This document shows, piece after piece, positions 48,659 to 58,522 of a DNA stretch of 64,000 nucleotides; within the stretch, counting starts at the first letter, position 1; every line of letters starts with the position of its first letter. Location of the stretch: positions 1 through 64,000 of the forward strand of contig JAYRRR010000021.1 of the NCBI GenBank assembly GCA_041910015.1, read 5' to 3'. The DNA is from RPQJ01 sp041910015 (GTDB lineage: Bacteria > Pseudomonadota > Gammaproteobacteria > Steroidobacterales > Steroidobacteraceae). A program made the position numbers and the translations under genes. The notes below the pieces were generated by a model. The model saw only the letters and a program-made list of their open reading frames with translations. It made no database searches and was not told the origin of the DNA.

Positions 48659-51600
48659 ATGACCCCGAAGTTTCCCGGCCTCCCCACCGTCATCCATGGC
48701 AACGGAGCGGTGGCCGAAGTCATGAGCCACGTCTGTGGCGGCGTGATCGGCTACCCCATCACCCCGTCCACCGAGATCTCCGAGCTCTACGAGGCGTTCC
48801 GGGCCGGCGGCGGCTGCAACGTCTGGGGCAAGCACCCGTTCTTCTTCGAGCCGGAGGGTGAGCATTCGGCGCAGAGCGGCGCGCTCGGCGCGGCGCTGAC
48901 CGGCGGCAAGTACATCTCGAACGCCTCCTCGAGCCAGGGCATCCTCTACGGTCTCGAATCGCACTATGTCACCGTCGGCAAGAAGGTCGGCGGGTTCGTG
49001 CTGCAGGTGGCGGCGCGCGTGGTCTCGCGCCATTCGCTCAACGTCATGGCGGGGCACGACGACGTCTACGCGCTGCTGCAGTCCGGCTACACGATCCTGT
49101 TCGGCTCCAATCCGCAGGAAGCGGCGGACCTGGCCGCGATCGCCTACAAGGTCAGCGCGATGTCGCTGATTCCCGTCGCGAACGCGATGGACGGCTTCGC
49201 CACGAGCCACATGATGAGCGAAGTGCTCATGCCGGAGCCCGAACTGCTGCGGGAGTTCCTCGGCGACCCGGCCGGGCGCATCCCGGCGCCGACTGTCGCG
49301 CAGGAGATCCTGTTCGGCGCCAAGGGGCGTGTCTACCAGCTCCGCGCCTGGCTCGCGCGGCGACGCAACGACTTCCTGCCGTCCGCGCTCGACGCCTTGC
49401 ATGGCCATCTCGACGCGAACGGCGACGCGATCGAGGCGGACGACGCCGGCGAGCATCTGGCCGGGACGCTGCGCTGGGTGCCGGCGGAGCTGCAGGGCCC
49501 ATGGCGGCGCCAGTGGCTCAATGCCCACGCGAAGGGCACGCGGCAGCGCGTGCCGGCCCTCGTCGACGTCGACAATCCAGGCCTCACGGGTGGCGTGCAG
49601 AACCAGCCGGACTTCCAGGCCGGGTCCGTCGACCACCGCACGCATTTCGCCGCCGAGGTGCCGCACTTCGTGCGTGAGGCCATGCAGGACTACGAGGCGC
49701 TGACCGGGCGGCGCTACCAGCCGGTGCAGACCTGCCAGTGCGACGACGCCGAGTGCGTGGTCGTCGGGCTCGGCTCGGTAACCGACGACGCGGAGGCCGT
49801 GGCGACGTACCTGCGCGGGCAGGGCCAGAAGGTCGGCGTCGTCTCCGTGAAGCTGCTGCAGCCGTTCCCCGAGGCGGAACTCGTGCGGGCGCTGGCGGGC
49901 AAGCGCGCCGTCACGGTGCTCGAGCGCTCGGAGAACACGGCGCTCACCGGCCTTGTCACGCAGGCGCTGTTCAAGGGTCTCGAGAACGCCGGCGGCGACG
50001 TCCGCCATCCGGGCATCCCGCCGCTGCAGCGCCTGCCGAAGCTCACGACGGCGATTTTCGGTCTGGGCGCGCACGATCTGCAACCGCGTCATCTCGTGGC
50101 GGCGTTCCGCAACATGGAGACGCGCAACGTGCCGTTCGTGTATCTGGGCAGCCAGTTCTTCGCGCGCAACCCGTCGCCGGCGCTCGCGGCGCTGCAGGCG
50201 CGCCTGAAGGCCGCGTATCCCGAAACCGAGTCGATGGCGCTCGAGACCGAACCCAATCCGGTGCTGCTGCCGCCGGACGCGTTCCGCGTGCGTTTTCACT
50301 CGATCGGCGGCTACGGCACGATCGCGACCGGCAAGCTGATCACCGACATCCTGGCCGGCGTGCTCGGCATGCATTCGAAAGCCGCGCCGAAGTACGGCTC
50401 GGAGAAAAGCGGCGCGCCGACCAACTACTACATCACGCTGAGTCCGGAGCCGGTCAAACTCACCAATGCCGAGCTCGAGGACGTCGAGATCGTGATCTCG
50501 CCCGACCACCGCGTGTTCGGCCACACGAACCCGTTGCGCGGCCTCGTCGCCGGCGGCACCTTCATCCTGCAGTCGAGCCGGTCGCCGCTCGAAGTGTGGC
50601 GCGAGCTGCCCGGGCAGGCGCGCCGCACCCTGCGGTCGCGGAAGATCCAGTTCTTCATCCTCGACGGCTTCGCGGTCGCGAAGCGTCACGCGCCGACGCC
50701 CGAGCTGCAGACCCGCATGATGGGCATCGCGTTCATCGGCGCCGTCTGCGGGCACGTCGAGCGCATCACGGCGGGCGCGTCGAAGGAGGCGCTGCTCGCC
50801 AAGATCCGCAGCCAGATCTCGAAGAAGTTCGGCGCCAAGGGCGGCGCGGTCGTCGAGGGCAACCTCGCCGTCATGAAGGAAGGCCTCGAGGCGACACAGC
50901 GCGTCGACTACGACGCGCCGGAGTTCGTTGCCGTCGACGAGCAGCCGCTCGTCAAGACGAAGCGCAGCGTCGCCATCTCGGCGAACCTGTGTCCCGTCGG
51001 CGGCGCCACGCCCGACGGCGGGTTCTTCGACCGCGAGTACTACGAGCAGATGATCGCGGCACCGTTCCGCGAGGGCACCGTGGCCGAGGCGCCGGTCCTG
51101 CCGGGCACCGGCATGTTCATGCCCGCGGGCACCGCGGCGTGGAAGGACAAGGGGCTGTTCCGCCGCGACGTGCCGCAGTTCATCGCCGACCGCTGCACGG
51201 GCTGCATGGAGTGCACGCTCGTCTGTCCGGACGCGGCCATCCCGAACACCGTGCACGACATCCACGACCTGCTGCAGACGGGTATCGCGTCGCTCGCGTT
51301 GCCGGAGACGCAGCAGGCGGATCTGCTCGCGCAGGTTCATCCGCTGACGGAAGCCGTGCGATCGCGATACCTCGCGACCAGGGAGAGCCCGCCGTTCCAC
51401 GAGGTCGTCGCTGCCGCCGCCGCAGGTCTGGACGGGACCACGGCCTCGACCCGGCGCAACGTCGCGCGGCTGGCGGACACCCTGCGGATCTTCCCCGTGG
51501 CGCGTACCAGACCCTTCTTCGATGCTCCGGAGAAGGAGCGGCCCGGCAGCGGCGGCTTGTATTCCGTCGCCATCGATCCCTGGAAGTGCAGCGGCTGCCT

Positions 51601-53665
51601 CGAATGCATCGACGTGTGCGGCCCTGGCGCGCTGCAAGCGCGCGTGCAGGACGAGCCGCTGCTCGACGAGCTGCAGGAACGCTTCGAGTTCCTCGGCCAC
51701 ACGGCCAACACGCCCGCGCGCTTCGTGCAGGAGGCCGTGCAGCCGGGTGGCGACATCAAGCGCATGATGCTCGACCGCGCGAACTACTACGCGACGACCG
51801 GTGGACACGGCGCCTGCCGCGGCTGCGGCGAGGTCACGGCGATCCGGCTCGTCACCTCGATGAACCACGCAATCCACGCGCGGCGCCGCAAGGACCACCT
51901 CGTCCAGCTCGAACGCCTGATCGCCGGACTCGCGGCGAAGCGCACCGAAGTGCAGGACGACGCGGCGCGGCGCGAACGCATCGACCGCACGCTCGTCACG
52001 CTCGAGCGGCGACTGTACCTGCTCGAGAGCGGGCCCACGGGCAACGGCCCCGCGGCGGCGGTGATCGCCAACGCCACCGGCTGCAGCAGCGTCTATGCGT
52101 CGACGTTCCCGTTCAACCCGTACACCGATCCGTGGGTCAACAGCCTGTTCCAGGACACGCCCGCGCTGGCGAAGGGGCTGTTCGAAGGCCTCACGGCCAA
52201 TGCCATCGACGACGTCAAGGCGCTGCGCGTCGCGCAGCTCGAATGCGAGGACGCGTACCAGCCGGCGATCCACGACGGCTACTTCCGCATGTTCGGCTGG
52301 GATCAGTTCACGCCGCAGGAACTGGCCTTGCTGCCTACGGCGTTCAGCTTTGGCGGCGACGGCGCCACCTACGACATCGGCTTCGGCGCGCTGTCGCGGC
52401 TGCTGACGACCAGCACACCGATCAAGGTCATGGTGCTGAACACGGGCGCGTACTCCAACACGGGCGGGCAGACCTCGACGGCGAGCCTGACCGGCCAGGA
52501 CTCGGACCTGACGCGCTTCGGCACGGTCCACGCCGGCAAGCAGGAAGACCGCAAGGAACTCGGGCTGATCGCCGCGTTCCACCCGCACGTATTCGTCGTG
52601 CAGACGTCGACCGCGCTGCAGGGGCATTTCCTCGGCAACGTGATGGAGTACCTGAATTATTCGGCGTCGCCCGCGCTGCTCGACGTCTACACGCCGTGCC
52701 AGGCGGAGCATGGCATCGCCGATGCGGCAGCGAGCCGCCGGTCGCGTCTCGCCGTCGAGAGCCGCATGAACCCGGTGTTCGTGCACGACCCGCGTCGCGG
52801 CTCGACGCTGCACGACCGCTTCTCGCTGGACGGCAACCCGCATCTCGACCGCGACTGGGCGACGACGACGCTGAGCTACCGCGAGCAGGGCGAGGTGAAG
52901 TTGCTCGAAGTGCCGCTTACGCCGGCGGACTTCGCCCGCGAGGAGACGCGGTTCAAGAAGCAGTTCCGACCGCTGGCGGCCGGGTCGGCCGCGAAGGCCA
53001 TGCCGGTCCACGAATACGTCGACCTGCCCGTGGCCGCACGGGTCGACAAGGTGCCGTTCATCTGGTCGACCGATGCCGCGGGTGCACTGGAGCGGCTCGA
53101 GGTCTCGGGCGCGATCGTCCACCTCGTCGAGGAGCGGCGTCGCTACTGGCGCACGCTGCAATACCTCGCCGGCCGTCACGTCGAAAAGCTCGATGCCGAC
53201 CATCACGGCGAACTGCAGGCGCTGCAGCGGCGCTACCAGGAGTCCGTCGCTGCGCGCGAGTCGTCGCTCGACTCGATCGCGCGTGCGATGAGCGAGCTCG
53301 CGTCTGCGTCGAAGGCGCCGCCAGGGGCCCTGTCGGCGGCGCTTGCGCCCTTCGGCGGCGCGTCGGCGCCGGCAGCGGCGGGGTCCGGGGCACCTCTTGC
53401 TGCCGCGGGCGCGCCGGCCGCGGATGCCACGGCTGCGGGCCTCAAGATCATCCGCGAGGAGGACGTGCCGAAATGCGTCAACTGCAAGACGTGCTACCAG
53501 CAGGTGCCCGAGCTCTTTGAAAAGACGACGATCGTGATCGACGGCGTGCCCACCGAGGTGGGCCACATGATTGCCGGCATCCTGGAGCGCATCGAGATCA
53601 CGCCGGAACTGATCGCCCGCGTCGACCGGGTCGCCGCGAACTGCGATTCGGAGATCCTGCAGTGA
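48659..53665 (+). CDS. Single-chain pyruvate/2-oxoacid:acceptor oxidoreductase (NifJ-like), with extra ferredoxin tail
   Basis: 1668 residues from ATG 48659. Domain order: alpha (IGYPITPSTEISELYEAF, near residue 30), transketolase-like C-domain (to about 520), gamma (RFHSIGGYGTIATGKLI, from about 544), a two-cluster ferredoxin (CTGCMECTLVCPD from about 846 and CSGCLECIDVCGP from about 978), then the TPP-binding beta domain (GHGACRGCGE near 1049 and GDGATYDIGFG near 1234). This order matches NifJ-type PFOR, which at about 1170-1200 residues is much shorter. The extra parts are about 110 residues between the ferredoxin clusters and about 100 at the C-terminus ending with another cluster motif (CVNCKTC near 1605 and NCDSE at the end). 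It should cleave a 2-oxoacid with CoA and pass electrons onward; its stop overlaps the Nfn-like gene. Confidence 0.9.
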   Translation: MTPKFPGLPTVIHGNGAVAEVMSHVCGGVIGYPITPSTEISELYEAFRAGGGCNVWGKHPFFFEPEGEHSAQSGALGAALTGGKYISNASSSQGILYGLESHYVTVGKKVGGFVLQVAARVVSRHSLNVMAGHDDVYALLQSGYTILFGSNPQEAADLAAIAYKVSAMSLIPVANAMDGFATSHMMSEVLMPEPELLREFLGDPAGRIPAPTVAQEILFGAKGRVYQLRAWLARRRNDFLPSALDALHGHLDANGDAIEADDAGEHLAGTLRWVPAELQGPWRRQWLNAHAKGTRQRVPALVDVDNPGLTGGVQNQPDFQAGSVDHRTHFAAEVPHFVREAMQDYEALTGRRYQPVQTCQCDDAECVVVGLGSVTDDAEAVATYLRGQGQKVGVVSVKLLQPFPEAELVRALAGKRAVTVLERSENTALTGLVTQALFKGLENAGGDVRHPGIPPLQRLPKLTTAIFGLGAHDLQPRHLVAAFRNMETRNVPFVYLGSQFFARNPSPALAALQARLKAAYPETESMALETEPNPVLLPPDAFRVRFHSIGGYGTIATGKLITDILAGVLGMHSKAAPKYGSEKSGAPTNYYITLSPEPVKLTNAELEDVEIVISPDHRVFGHTNPLRGLVAGGTFILQSSRSPLEVWRELPGQARRTLRSRKIQFFILDGFAVAKRHAPTPELQTRMMGIAFIGAVCGHVERITAGASKEALLAKIRSQISKKFGAKGGAVVEGNLAVMKEGLEATQRVDYDAPEFVAVDEQPLVKTKRSVAISANLCPVGGATPDGGFFDREYYEQMIAAPFREGTVAEAPVLPGTGMFMPAGTAAWKDKGLFRRDVPQFIADRCTGCMECTLVCPDAAIPNTVHDIHDLLQTGIASLALPETQQADLLAQVHPLTEAVRSRYLATRESPPFHEVVAAAAAGLDGTTASTRRNVARLADTLRIFPVARTRPFFDAPEKERPGSGGLYSVAIDPWKCSGCLECIDVCGPGALQARVQDEPLLDELQERFEFLGHTANTPARFVQEAVQPGGDIKRMMLDRANYYATTGGHGACRGCGEVTAIRLVTSMNHAIHARRRKDHLVQLERLIAGLAAKRTEVQDDAARRERIDRTLVTLERRLYLLESGPTGNGPAAAVIANATGCSSVYASTFPFNPYTDPWVNSLFQDTPALAKGLFEGLTANAIDDVKALRVAQLECEDAYQPAIHDGYFRMFGWDQFTPQELALLPTAFSFGGDGATYDIGFGALSRLLTTSTPIKVMVLNTGAYSNTGGQTSTASLTGQDSDLTRFGTVHAGKQEDRKELGLIAAFHPHVFVVQTSTALQGHFLGNVMEYLNYSASPALLDVYTPCQAEHGIADAAASRRSRLAVESRMNPVFVHDPRRGSTLHDRFSLDGNPHLDRDWATTTLSYREQGEVKLLEVPLTPADFAREETRFKKQFRPLAAGSAAKAMPVHEYVDLPVAARVDKVPFIWSTDAAGALERLEVSGAIVHLVEERRRYWRTLQYLAGRHVEKLDADHHGELQALQRRYQESVAARESSLDSIARAMSELASASKAPPGALSAALAPFGGASAPAAAGSGAPLAAAGAPAADATAAGLKIIREEDVPKCVNCKTCYQQVPELFEKTTIVIDGVPTEVGHMIAGILERIEITPELIARVDRVAANCDSEILQ

Positions 53666-56490
53666 CGGGCGCTCTGCCGGGCCGGGACTCTCCGCTGCAG
53701 GACGTGCGCGCAATGGATGGCCCACGTCCGCGTGACGGGTTCGATGTGGCCGAAGGCGACGAGGACGCCGTGTTCCTGCAGCAGCTCGCACTGCTGCGGC
53801 GTCACCTGCTGAGCGATCCACGCTCGCTGCGCAGCGTGTTCGTCGCCGATGGCGTACAGGCGATCGCCTGGGAGTTCCAGCAGCCGGAACTCGGCGCGGC
53901 GTTCACCAGGGTGCTGTGGAACCTGCTGCTGCGCAACGACGACATGAGCACGGTGCTGTTGCGCTTCCTCTGGTTCATGCCGCTCAAGTTCAAGCGCAGG
54001 TTCGTCGCCGGGCTCGACGCGCACCTCGCCGACCGCTACCCGATGTTCCGCGGGCTGTCGCAGGGCTGGCCCGGCGAAACCTGCATACCGCCGTACATAC
54101 GGCCGCCGGAGCAGCGCGCGCACGACTTCGAACTCGTGAACCAGGGCTACCTCGGCTACATGAACCTCGGCTACAGTGCCCGCGAGGTCGAGCTGTTCGT
54201 CTGGCTCGAGGTGCTGCGCGACAAGCAGTGCCAGGACCGGCCCTGCGAGATCGGTGTGCTGCTCGCCAATCGAAAGGAGCCGAAGGGCGGATGCCCGGTC
54301 AAGATCCACATCCCGGAAATGCTCGACCTGCTCGGCCAGGGCAAGTTCCGACAGGCGCTCGAACTCATCGAAAGCTGCAATCCGCTGCCGAACGTGACGG
54401 GTCGGGTCTGTCCGCAGGAACTGCAGTGCCAGGGCGTCTGCACGCACACGCGCCGGCCGATCGAGATCGGCCAGCTCGAGTGGTTCCTGCCGCAGCACGA
54501 CAAGCTCGTGCACCCCGACGTGCCGGGGCGGTTCGCAGGCGTCGTGAGCCCATGGGCCCGCGCCGCAAAGCCACCGATCGCCGTCGTGGGCTCGGGCCCC
54601 TCGGGCCTGATCAATGCCTATCTGCTTGCGGCCGAGGGCTTCCCGGTGACCGTGTTCGAGGCATTCCACGAACTCGGCGGCGTGCTGCGCTACGGCATCC
54701 CCGAGTTCCGCCTGCCGAACGACCTGATCGACGACGTCGTGAGCAAGATCACGCTGCTCGGCGGTCGCTTCGTGCGCAACTTCGTCGTCGGCAAGACGGC
54801 GACACTCGACGACCTCAAGGCCGCGGGGTTCTGGAAGATCTTCGTCGGCACGGGCGCGGGCCTGCCGACGTTCATGAACGTGCCGGGCGAGCACCTGCTC
54901 GGCGTCATGTCGGCCAACGAGTTCCTGACGCGCGTCAACCTGATGCGCGCGATCGACGACAGGTACGAGACGCCGCTGCCGGACACGCGCGGCCGGGAAG
55001 TGTTCATCATCGGCGGCGGCAACACGGCCATGGATGCGGCGCGCACGGCGCGGCGCCTCGGCGCGAACGTCACGATCGTCTACCGGCGCACGATCCGCGA
55101 GATGCCGGCGCGCGTCGAGGAACTGCACCACGCGCTGGAGGAGGGCATCAAGGTGCGCGAGTTGCGCGCACCGGCCGAGTTCGTCGGCGACGACGCGACG
55201 CATTTCGTCACTCACGCCGTGCTCGACGTCAACGAACTCGGTCCGCCCGACCCGTCGGGCCGTCGCAGCCCGGTCAAGACCGGCCGACAGGAGCGCGTGC
55301 CGGTCGACCTGGTCATCATGGCACTCGGCAACACGGCGAACCCGATCATGGCGGACGCCGAGCCCGGGCTGAGGACGACGAAGTGGGGCACGATCGCGCT
55401 CGACCAGCCGGGCTCGCAGCGGACTTCGATTCCGGACGTGCTCTCGGGCGGTGACGCCGCGCGCGGCGGTTCGACGGCCATTCGCGCCGCGGGTGACGGC
55501 CAGGCCGCCGCGCGCGAGATCGTGGGCGACATTCCGTTCGATGCCGACGAGGTCCGCGAACGTGTCGCGACCGCGGCCCGCTACACCGAACTCGGCCAGG
55601 CCACGCCGACGATCGTCAGCCGGACGGAACTCACCGGCGGCATCGTCGAGTTCGAGGTCCGCGCACCGCTCGTCGCGCAGGCGGCACGCGCCGGGCAGTT
55701 CGTGCGCGTGCTCGCGTGGGGCGACGGCGAGCTGATCCCGCTCACGCTCGCGGACTGGGATGCCGCGCGGGGCACGATCGACCTGGTCATCCAGGGCGTC
55801 GGCACGAGTTCGACGTTGATGAACCGCATGGCGGTCGGGGATTCGTTCGCGGGCGTCGCCGGGCCGCTCGGCCGGCCGAGCGTGATCCACGAGTACGCGC
55901 TCGACGAGACGGTTGTCTTTACGGCGGGCGGCGTCGGCCTGCCGCCGGTGTACCCGATCGCGCGCGAGCACCTGCGACGCGGCAACCACGTCACCCTGAT
56001 CGCCGGGTTCCGCACCGCCGGGGTACAGTTCTGGACCGGCGCGGACGAGCGCATCGGCCGGCTGCAGCAGGAGTATGGCGACCAGCTCGACGTGGTCTAC
56101 GCGTCCAACGACGGCACGCTCGGCGTGCAGGGCTTCGTCACCACGCCGCTCGAGGCGATGCTGCGGGACGGCCAGCGCAGCAGGGGACGACGGATCGTCG
56201 AGGTCGTCGCGATCGGTCCGCCGCTCATGATGCGCGCCGTGAGCGAGCTCACGCGCCCGTACGGCGTCAGGACGGTCGCGAGCCTCAATTCGATCATGGT
56301 CGATGCAACCGGCATGTGCGGCGCGTGCATGGTCCCCGTCACGATCGACGGCAGGCTCGTGCGCAAGCACGCCTGCATCGACGGGCCGGAGCTCGACGCC
56401 CACATCATCGACTGGGACAAGTTCCTGCCGCGGTTCCACGCGTTCAAGACGCAGGAGAACCGCAGTCGCGTCGCGCACGGGCTGAGTTGA
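53662..56490 (+). CDS. Fused NfnB/GltD-NfnA-type NAD(P)H:ferredoxin oxidoreductase
   Basis: 942 residues from GTG 53662, which overlaps the preceding stop (GTGA). Three sections: an unrecognised N-terminal extension (1-150); a GltD/NfnB half with a 4-Cys cluster site (ESCNPLPNVTGRVCP, then LQCQGVC near 240-260), FAD motif VVGSGPSGLINAYLLAAEG and NADPH motif IIGGGNTAMDAARTARRLG (about 150-630); and an NfnA half (about 650-942) with FAD-binding RAGQFVRVLAWGDGE and a 2Fe-2S site GMCGACMVPVTIDG plus Cys in KHACIDGPELDAHIIDWD. In NfnAB the subunits are separate. The fusion and coupling to a 2-oxoacid oxidoreductase suggest direct NADP-linked 2-oxoacid oxidation or its reversal, possibly with electron bifurcation. 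Confidence 0.88.
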   Translation: MTGALPGRDSPLQDVRAMDGPRPRDGFDVAEGDEDAVFLQQLALLRRHLLSDPRSLRSVFVADGVQAIAWEFQQPELGAAFTRVLWNLLLRNDDMSTVLLRFLWFMPLKFKRRFVAGLDAHLADRYPMFRGLSQGWPGETCIPPYIRPPEQRAHDFELVNQGYLGYMNLGYSAREVELFVWLEVLRDKQCQDRPCEIGVLLANRKEPKGGCPVKIHIPEMLDLLGQGKFRQALELIESCNPLPNVTGRVCPQELQCQGVCTHTRRPIEIGQLEWFLPQHDKLVHPDVPGRFAGVVSPWARAAKPPIAVVGSGPSGLINAYLLAAEGFPVTVFEAFHELGGVLRYGIPEFRLPNDLIDDVVSKITLLGGRFVRNFVVGKTATLDDLKAAGFWKIFVGTGAGLPTFMNVPGEHLLGVMSANEFLTRVNLMRAIDDRYETPLPDTRGREVFIIGGGNTAMDAARTARRLGANVTIVYRRTIREMPARVEELHHALEEGIKVRELRAPAEFVGDDATHFVTHAVLDVNELGPPDPSGRRSPVKTGRQERVPVDLVIMALGNTANPIMADAEPGLRTTKWGTIALDQPGSQRTSIPDVLSGGDAARGGSTAIRAAGDGQAAAREIVGDIPFDADEVRERVATAARYTELGQATPTIVSRTELTGGIVEFEVRAPLVAQAARAGQFVRVLAWGDGELIPLTLADWDAARGTIDLVIQGVGTSSTLMNRMAVGDSFAGVAGPLGRPSVIHEYALDETVVFTAGGVGLPPVYPIAREHLRRGNHVTLIAGFRTAGVQFWTGADERIGRLQQEYGDQLDVVYASNDGTLGVQGFVTTPLEAMLRDGQRSRGRRIVEVVAIGPPLMMRAVSELTRPYGVRTVASLNSIMVDATGMCGACMVPVTIDGRLVRKHACIDGPELDAHIIDWDKFLPRFHAFKTQENRSRVAHGLS

Positions 56491-56531
56491 GGATACAGGT
56501 GAATGTTCCCTGTTTCCGATAGGATCTCCGC

Positions 56532-57410
56532 ATGACGGCAGCAGTCCTCGGCATCATCGGTGGCTCGGGTCTCTACGACCTGCCCGGGCTCGAAGACGTC
56601 GTCGAGCGCCGTGTCCACACGCCGTGGGGCGAGCCTTCCGACCTGCTGCACACGGGGCGGGTCGGCAGCACGCCGGTGGTGTTCCTGCCGCGGCACGGCC
56701 GCGGTCACCGCATTCCGCCGGGCGAGATCAACTATCGCGCCAACATCGACGCCATGAAGCGCCTCGGCGTCACCGACCTCGTGTCGTTCTCGGCCTGTGG
56801 CTCGTTCCGCGAGGAGCTGAGCCCCGGCACGTTCGTGCTCGTGGACGACTTCGTCGACCGCACCTGCCGGCGCGAAAGCTCCTTTTTCGGCCGGGGCTGC
56901 GTCGCGCACGTCTCGTTCGCTCATCCGGTCGGCCCGGCGCTGCAGGCGCTGATCGCGCGCGCGGCCGAGGCGGAGGGCATCGCCTGCCAGCGCGGTGGAA
57001 CGGCCGTCTGCATGGAGGGCCCGCAGTTCTCGACCCTGGCGGAGTCGCTGACGTACAAGGCGCTGGGCTACGACCTCATCCACATGACGTCGATGCCCGA
57101 GGCGAAGCTCGCACGCGAGGCCGAGATCACCTACGCCGTCGTCGCCATGGTGACCGACTACGACTGCTGGCACGAGACGCACGGGCCCGTCGACGTGGCG
57201 AGCCTGCTCCGGGTCATGCACGACAACGCCGACAGGGCGCGGCGCCTGTTCGCACGTCTCGCGCGGGAATTCCCGACCGAGCATCCACCTTGCCCCGCCG
57301 GCTCGGACCGTGCGCTCGACGCCGCGATCCTGACGGCGCCGGAAGCGCGCGACCCGGCGCTCGTCGCCCGGCTCGACGCGGTCGCGGGGCGCGTGCTGCG
57401 CGCCGGCTGA
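56532..57410 (+). CDS. mtnP: 5'-methylthioadenosine phosphorylase
   Basis: 292 residues. PNP-family type II nucleoside phosphorylase: IGIIGGSGLYDLPGLEDV-like start (LGIIGGSGLYDLPG), VVFLPRHGRGHRIPPGEINYRANIDAM with the phosphate site, GTAVCMEGPQFSTLAES, and LIHMTSMPEAKLAREAEI, then the Asp of VTDYDCWHE that favours adenine. It splits MTA into adenine and methylthioribose-1-phosphate. It is the first gene of the operon with mtnA, 11 nt apart, and a class II aldolase. No SAM riboswitch is seen in the 41 bases upstream. Confidence 0.93.
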   Translation: MTAAVLGIIGGSGLYDLPGLEDVVERRVHTPWGEPSDLLHTGRVGSTPVVFLPRHGRGHRIPPGEINYRANIDAMKRLGVTDLVSFSACGSFREELSPGTFVLVDDFVDRTCRRESSFFGRGCVAHVSFAHPVGPALQALIARAAEAEGIACQRGGTAVCMEGPQFSTLAESLTYKALGYDLIHMTSMPEAKLAREAEITYAVVAMVTDYDCWHETHGPVDVASLLRVMHDNADRARRLFARLAREFPTEHPPCPAGSDRALDAAILTAPEARDPALVARLDAVAGRVLRAG

Positions 57411-57421
57411 CGCGGTTCACG

Positions 57422-58522
57422 ATGCGTATCCACGGTCGGCCCTGGCGCACGATCGCTGTCGTCGACGCGACGGGCGACGTCGCGGTCATCGACCAGACCC
57501 GGCTGCCCTTCGAGTTCGAACTCGTCACGCTGAAGACCGTGGACGATGCGGCCGCGGCGATCCGCGACATGGTCGTGCGTGGTGCACCGCTGATCGGCGT
57601 GACCGCTGCGTACGGTGTCGCGCTGGCGCTGCGTGCCGCACCGGATGACGCGAGCCTGCACGCGGCCATCGGTATGCTCGGTGCGACGCGGCCCACGGCG
57701 GTCAACCTGCGCTGGGCGCTGCAGCGCATGGACGCCGTCCTGCGGCCGCTGCCGCCGGGCCGGCGCGTCGAGCGCGCCTACGCGGAAGCGGCGGCGATGG
57801 CAGACGCGGACGTGGAAGCCTGTCGCCGCATCGGACGGCATGGGCTCGACCTCCTGCGCGCGATCGCCGTGCGCAAGGACGGCGGCGAGCCCGTCCACGT
57901 GCTCACGCATTGCAACGCCGGCTGGCTGGCCTGCGTCGACTGGAGCACCGCGCTCGCGCCGGTGTATGCGGCGCACGATGCCGGCGTCGCCGTGCACGTC
58001 TACGTCGACGAGACGCGACCGCGCGGGCAGGGTGCGCTGCTCACGGCGTTCGAGCTGGGCGCGCACGGCGTGCCGCACACGGTCGTTGCCGACAACGCCG
58101 GTGGCCACCTGATGCAGCACGGCCGCGTCGACGTCTGTCTCGTCGGCAGCGATCGTACGACCGCCACCGGTGACGTGGCCAACAAGATCGGAACCTATCT
58201 CAAGGCGCTCGCCGCGCATGACAACGACGTGCCGTTCTACGTCGCGCTGCCGTCGTCGACGATCGACTGGACACTGGGCGACGGCGTCGGCTCGATCCCG
58301 ATCGAGGAGCGGTCGACGCGCGAGGTCACGCACGTGCGCGGTCGCGCCGACGACGGGCGGCTGGTGGAAGTCCAGGTCGTCGCGCCCGGCAGCACGGTCG
58401 GCAATCCGGGCTTCGACGTGACGCCGGCGCGGCTGGTCACGGGCCTGGTCACCGAACGTGGCGTCGCGCGCGCGAGCCGTGAGGGCCTGCTGCAGCTCTA
58501 TCCAGAGCGGACGCGGGCATGA
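57422..58522 (+). CDS. mtnA: Methylthioribose-1-phosphate isomerase
   Basis: 366 residues from ATG 57422. The family marks are RGAPLIGVTAAYGVALAL, TAVNLRWALQRM, the catalytic Cys164 in LTHCNAGWLA, Asp244 in VGSDRTTATGDVANKIGTYL and IPIEERSTREVTHVRG near the end. It converts methylthioribose-1-phosphate to methylthioribulose-1-phosphate. Its stop overlaps the start of the aldolase gene by 4 nt (ATGA, 58519-58522), showing that the aldolase consumes this product. Confidence 0.93.
   Translation: MRIHGRPWRTIAVVDATGDVAVIDQTRLPFEFELVTLKTVDDAAAAIRDMVVRGAPLIGVTAAYGVALALRAAPDDASLHAAIGMLGATRPTAVNLRWALQRMDAVLRPLPPGRRVERAYAEAAAMADADVEACRRIGRHGLDLLRAIAVRKDGGEPVHVLTHCNAGWLACVDWSTALAPVYAAHDAGVAVHVYVDETRPRGQGALLTAFELGAHGVPHTVVADNAGGHLMQHGRVDVCLVGSDRTTATGDVANKIGTYLKALAAHDNDVPFYVALPSSTIDWTLGDGVGSIPIEERSTREVTHVRGRADDGRLVEVQVVAPGSTVGNPGFDVTPARLVTGLVTERGVARASREGLLQLYPERTRA

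Noticed and set aside
48635..53821. A 1728-codon open frame antisense to the 2-oxoacid oxidoreductase
   Set aside because: The reverse complement of a highly biased GC-rich gene stays open by codon bias; its product is Arg/His/Glu-rich with no domain, while the plus strand encodes a clear enzyme.
56491..56531. SAM riboswitch ahead of mtnP
   Set aside because: Only 41 bases separate mtnP from the preceding gene, too short for any known SAM riboswitch, and no matching motif is seen.
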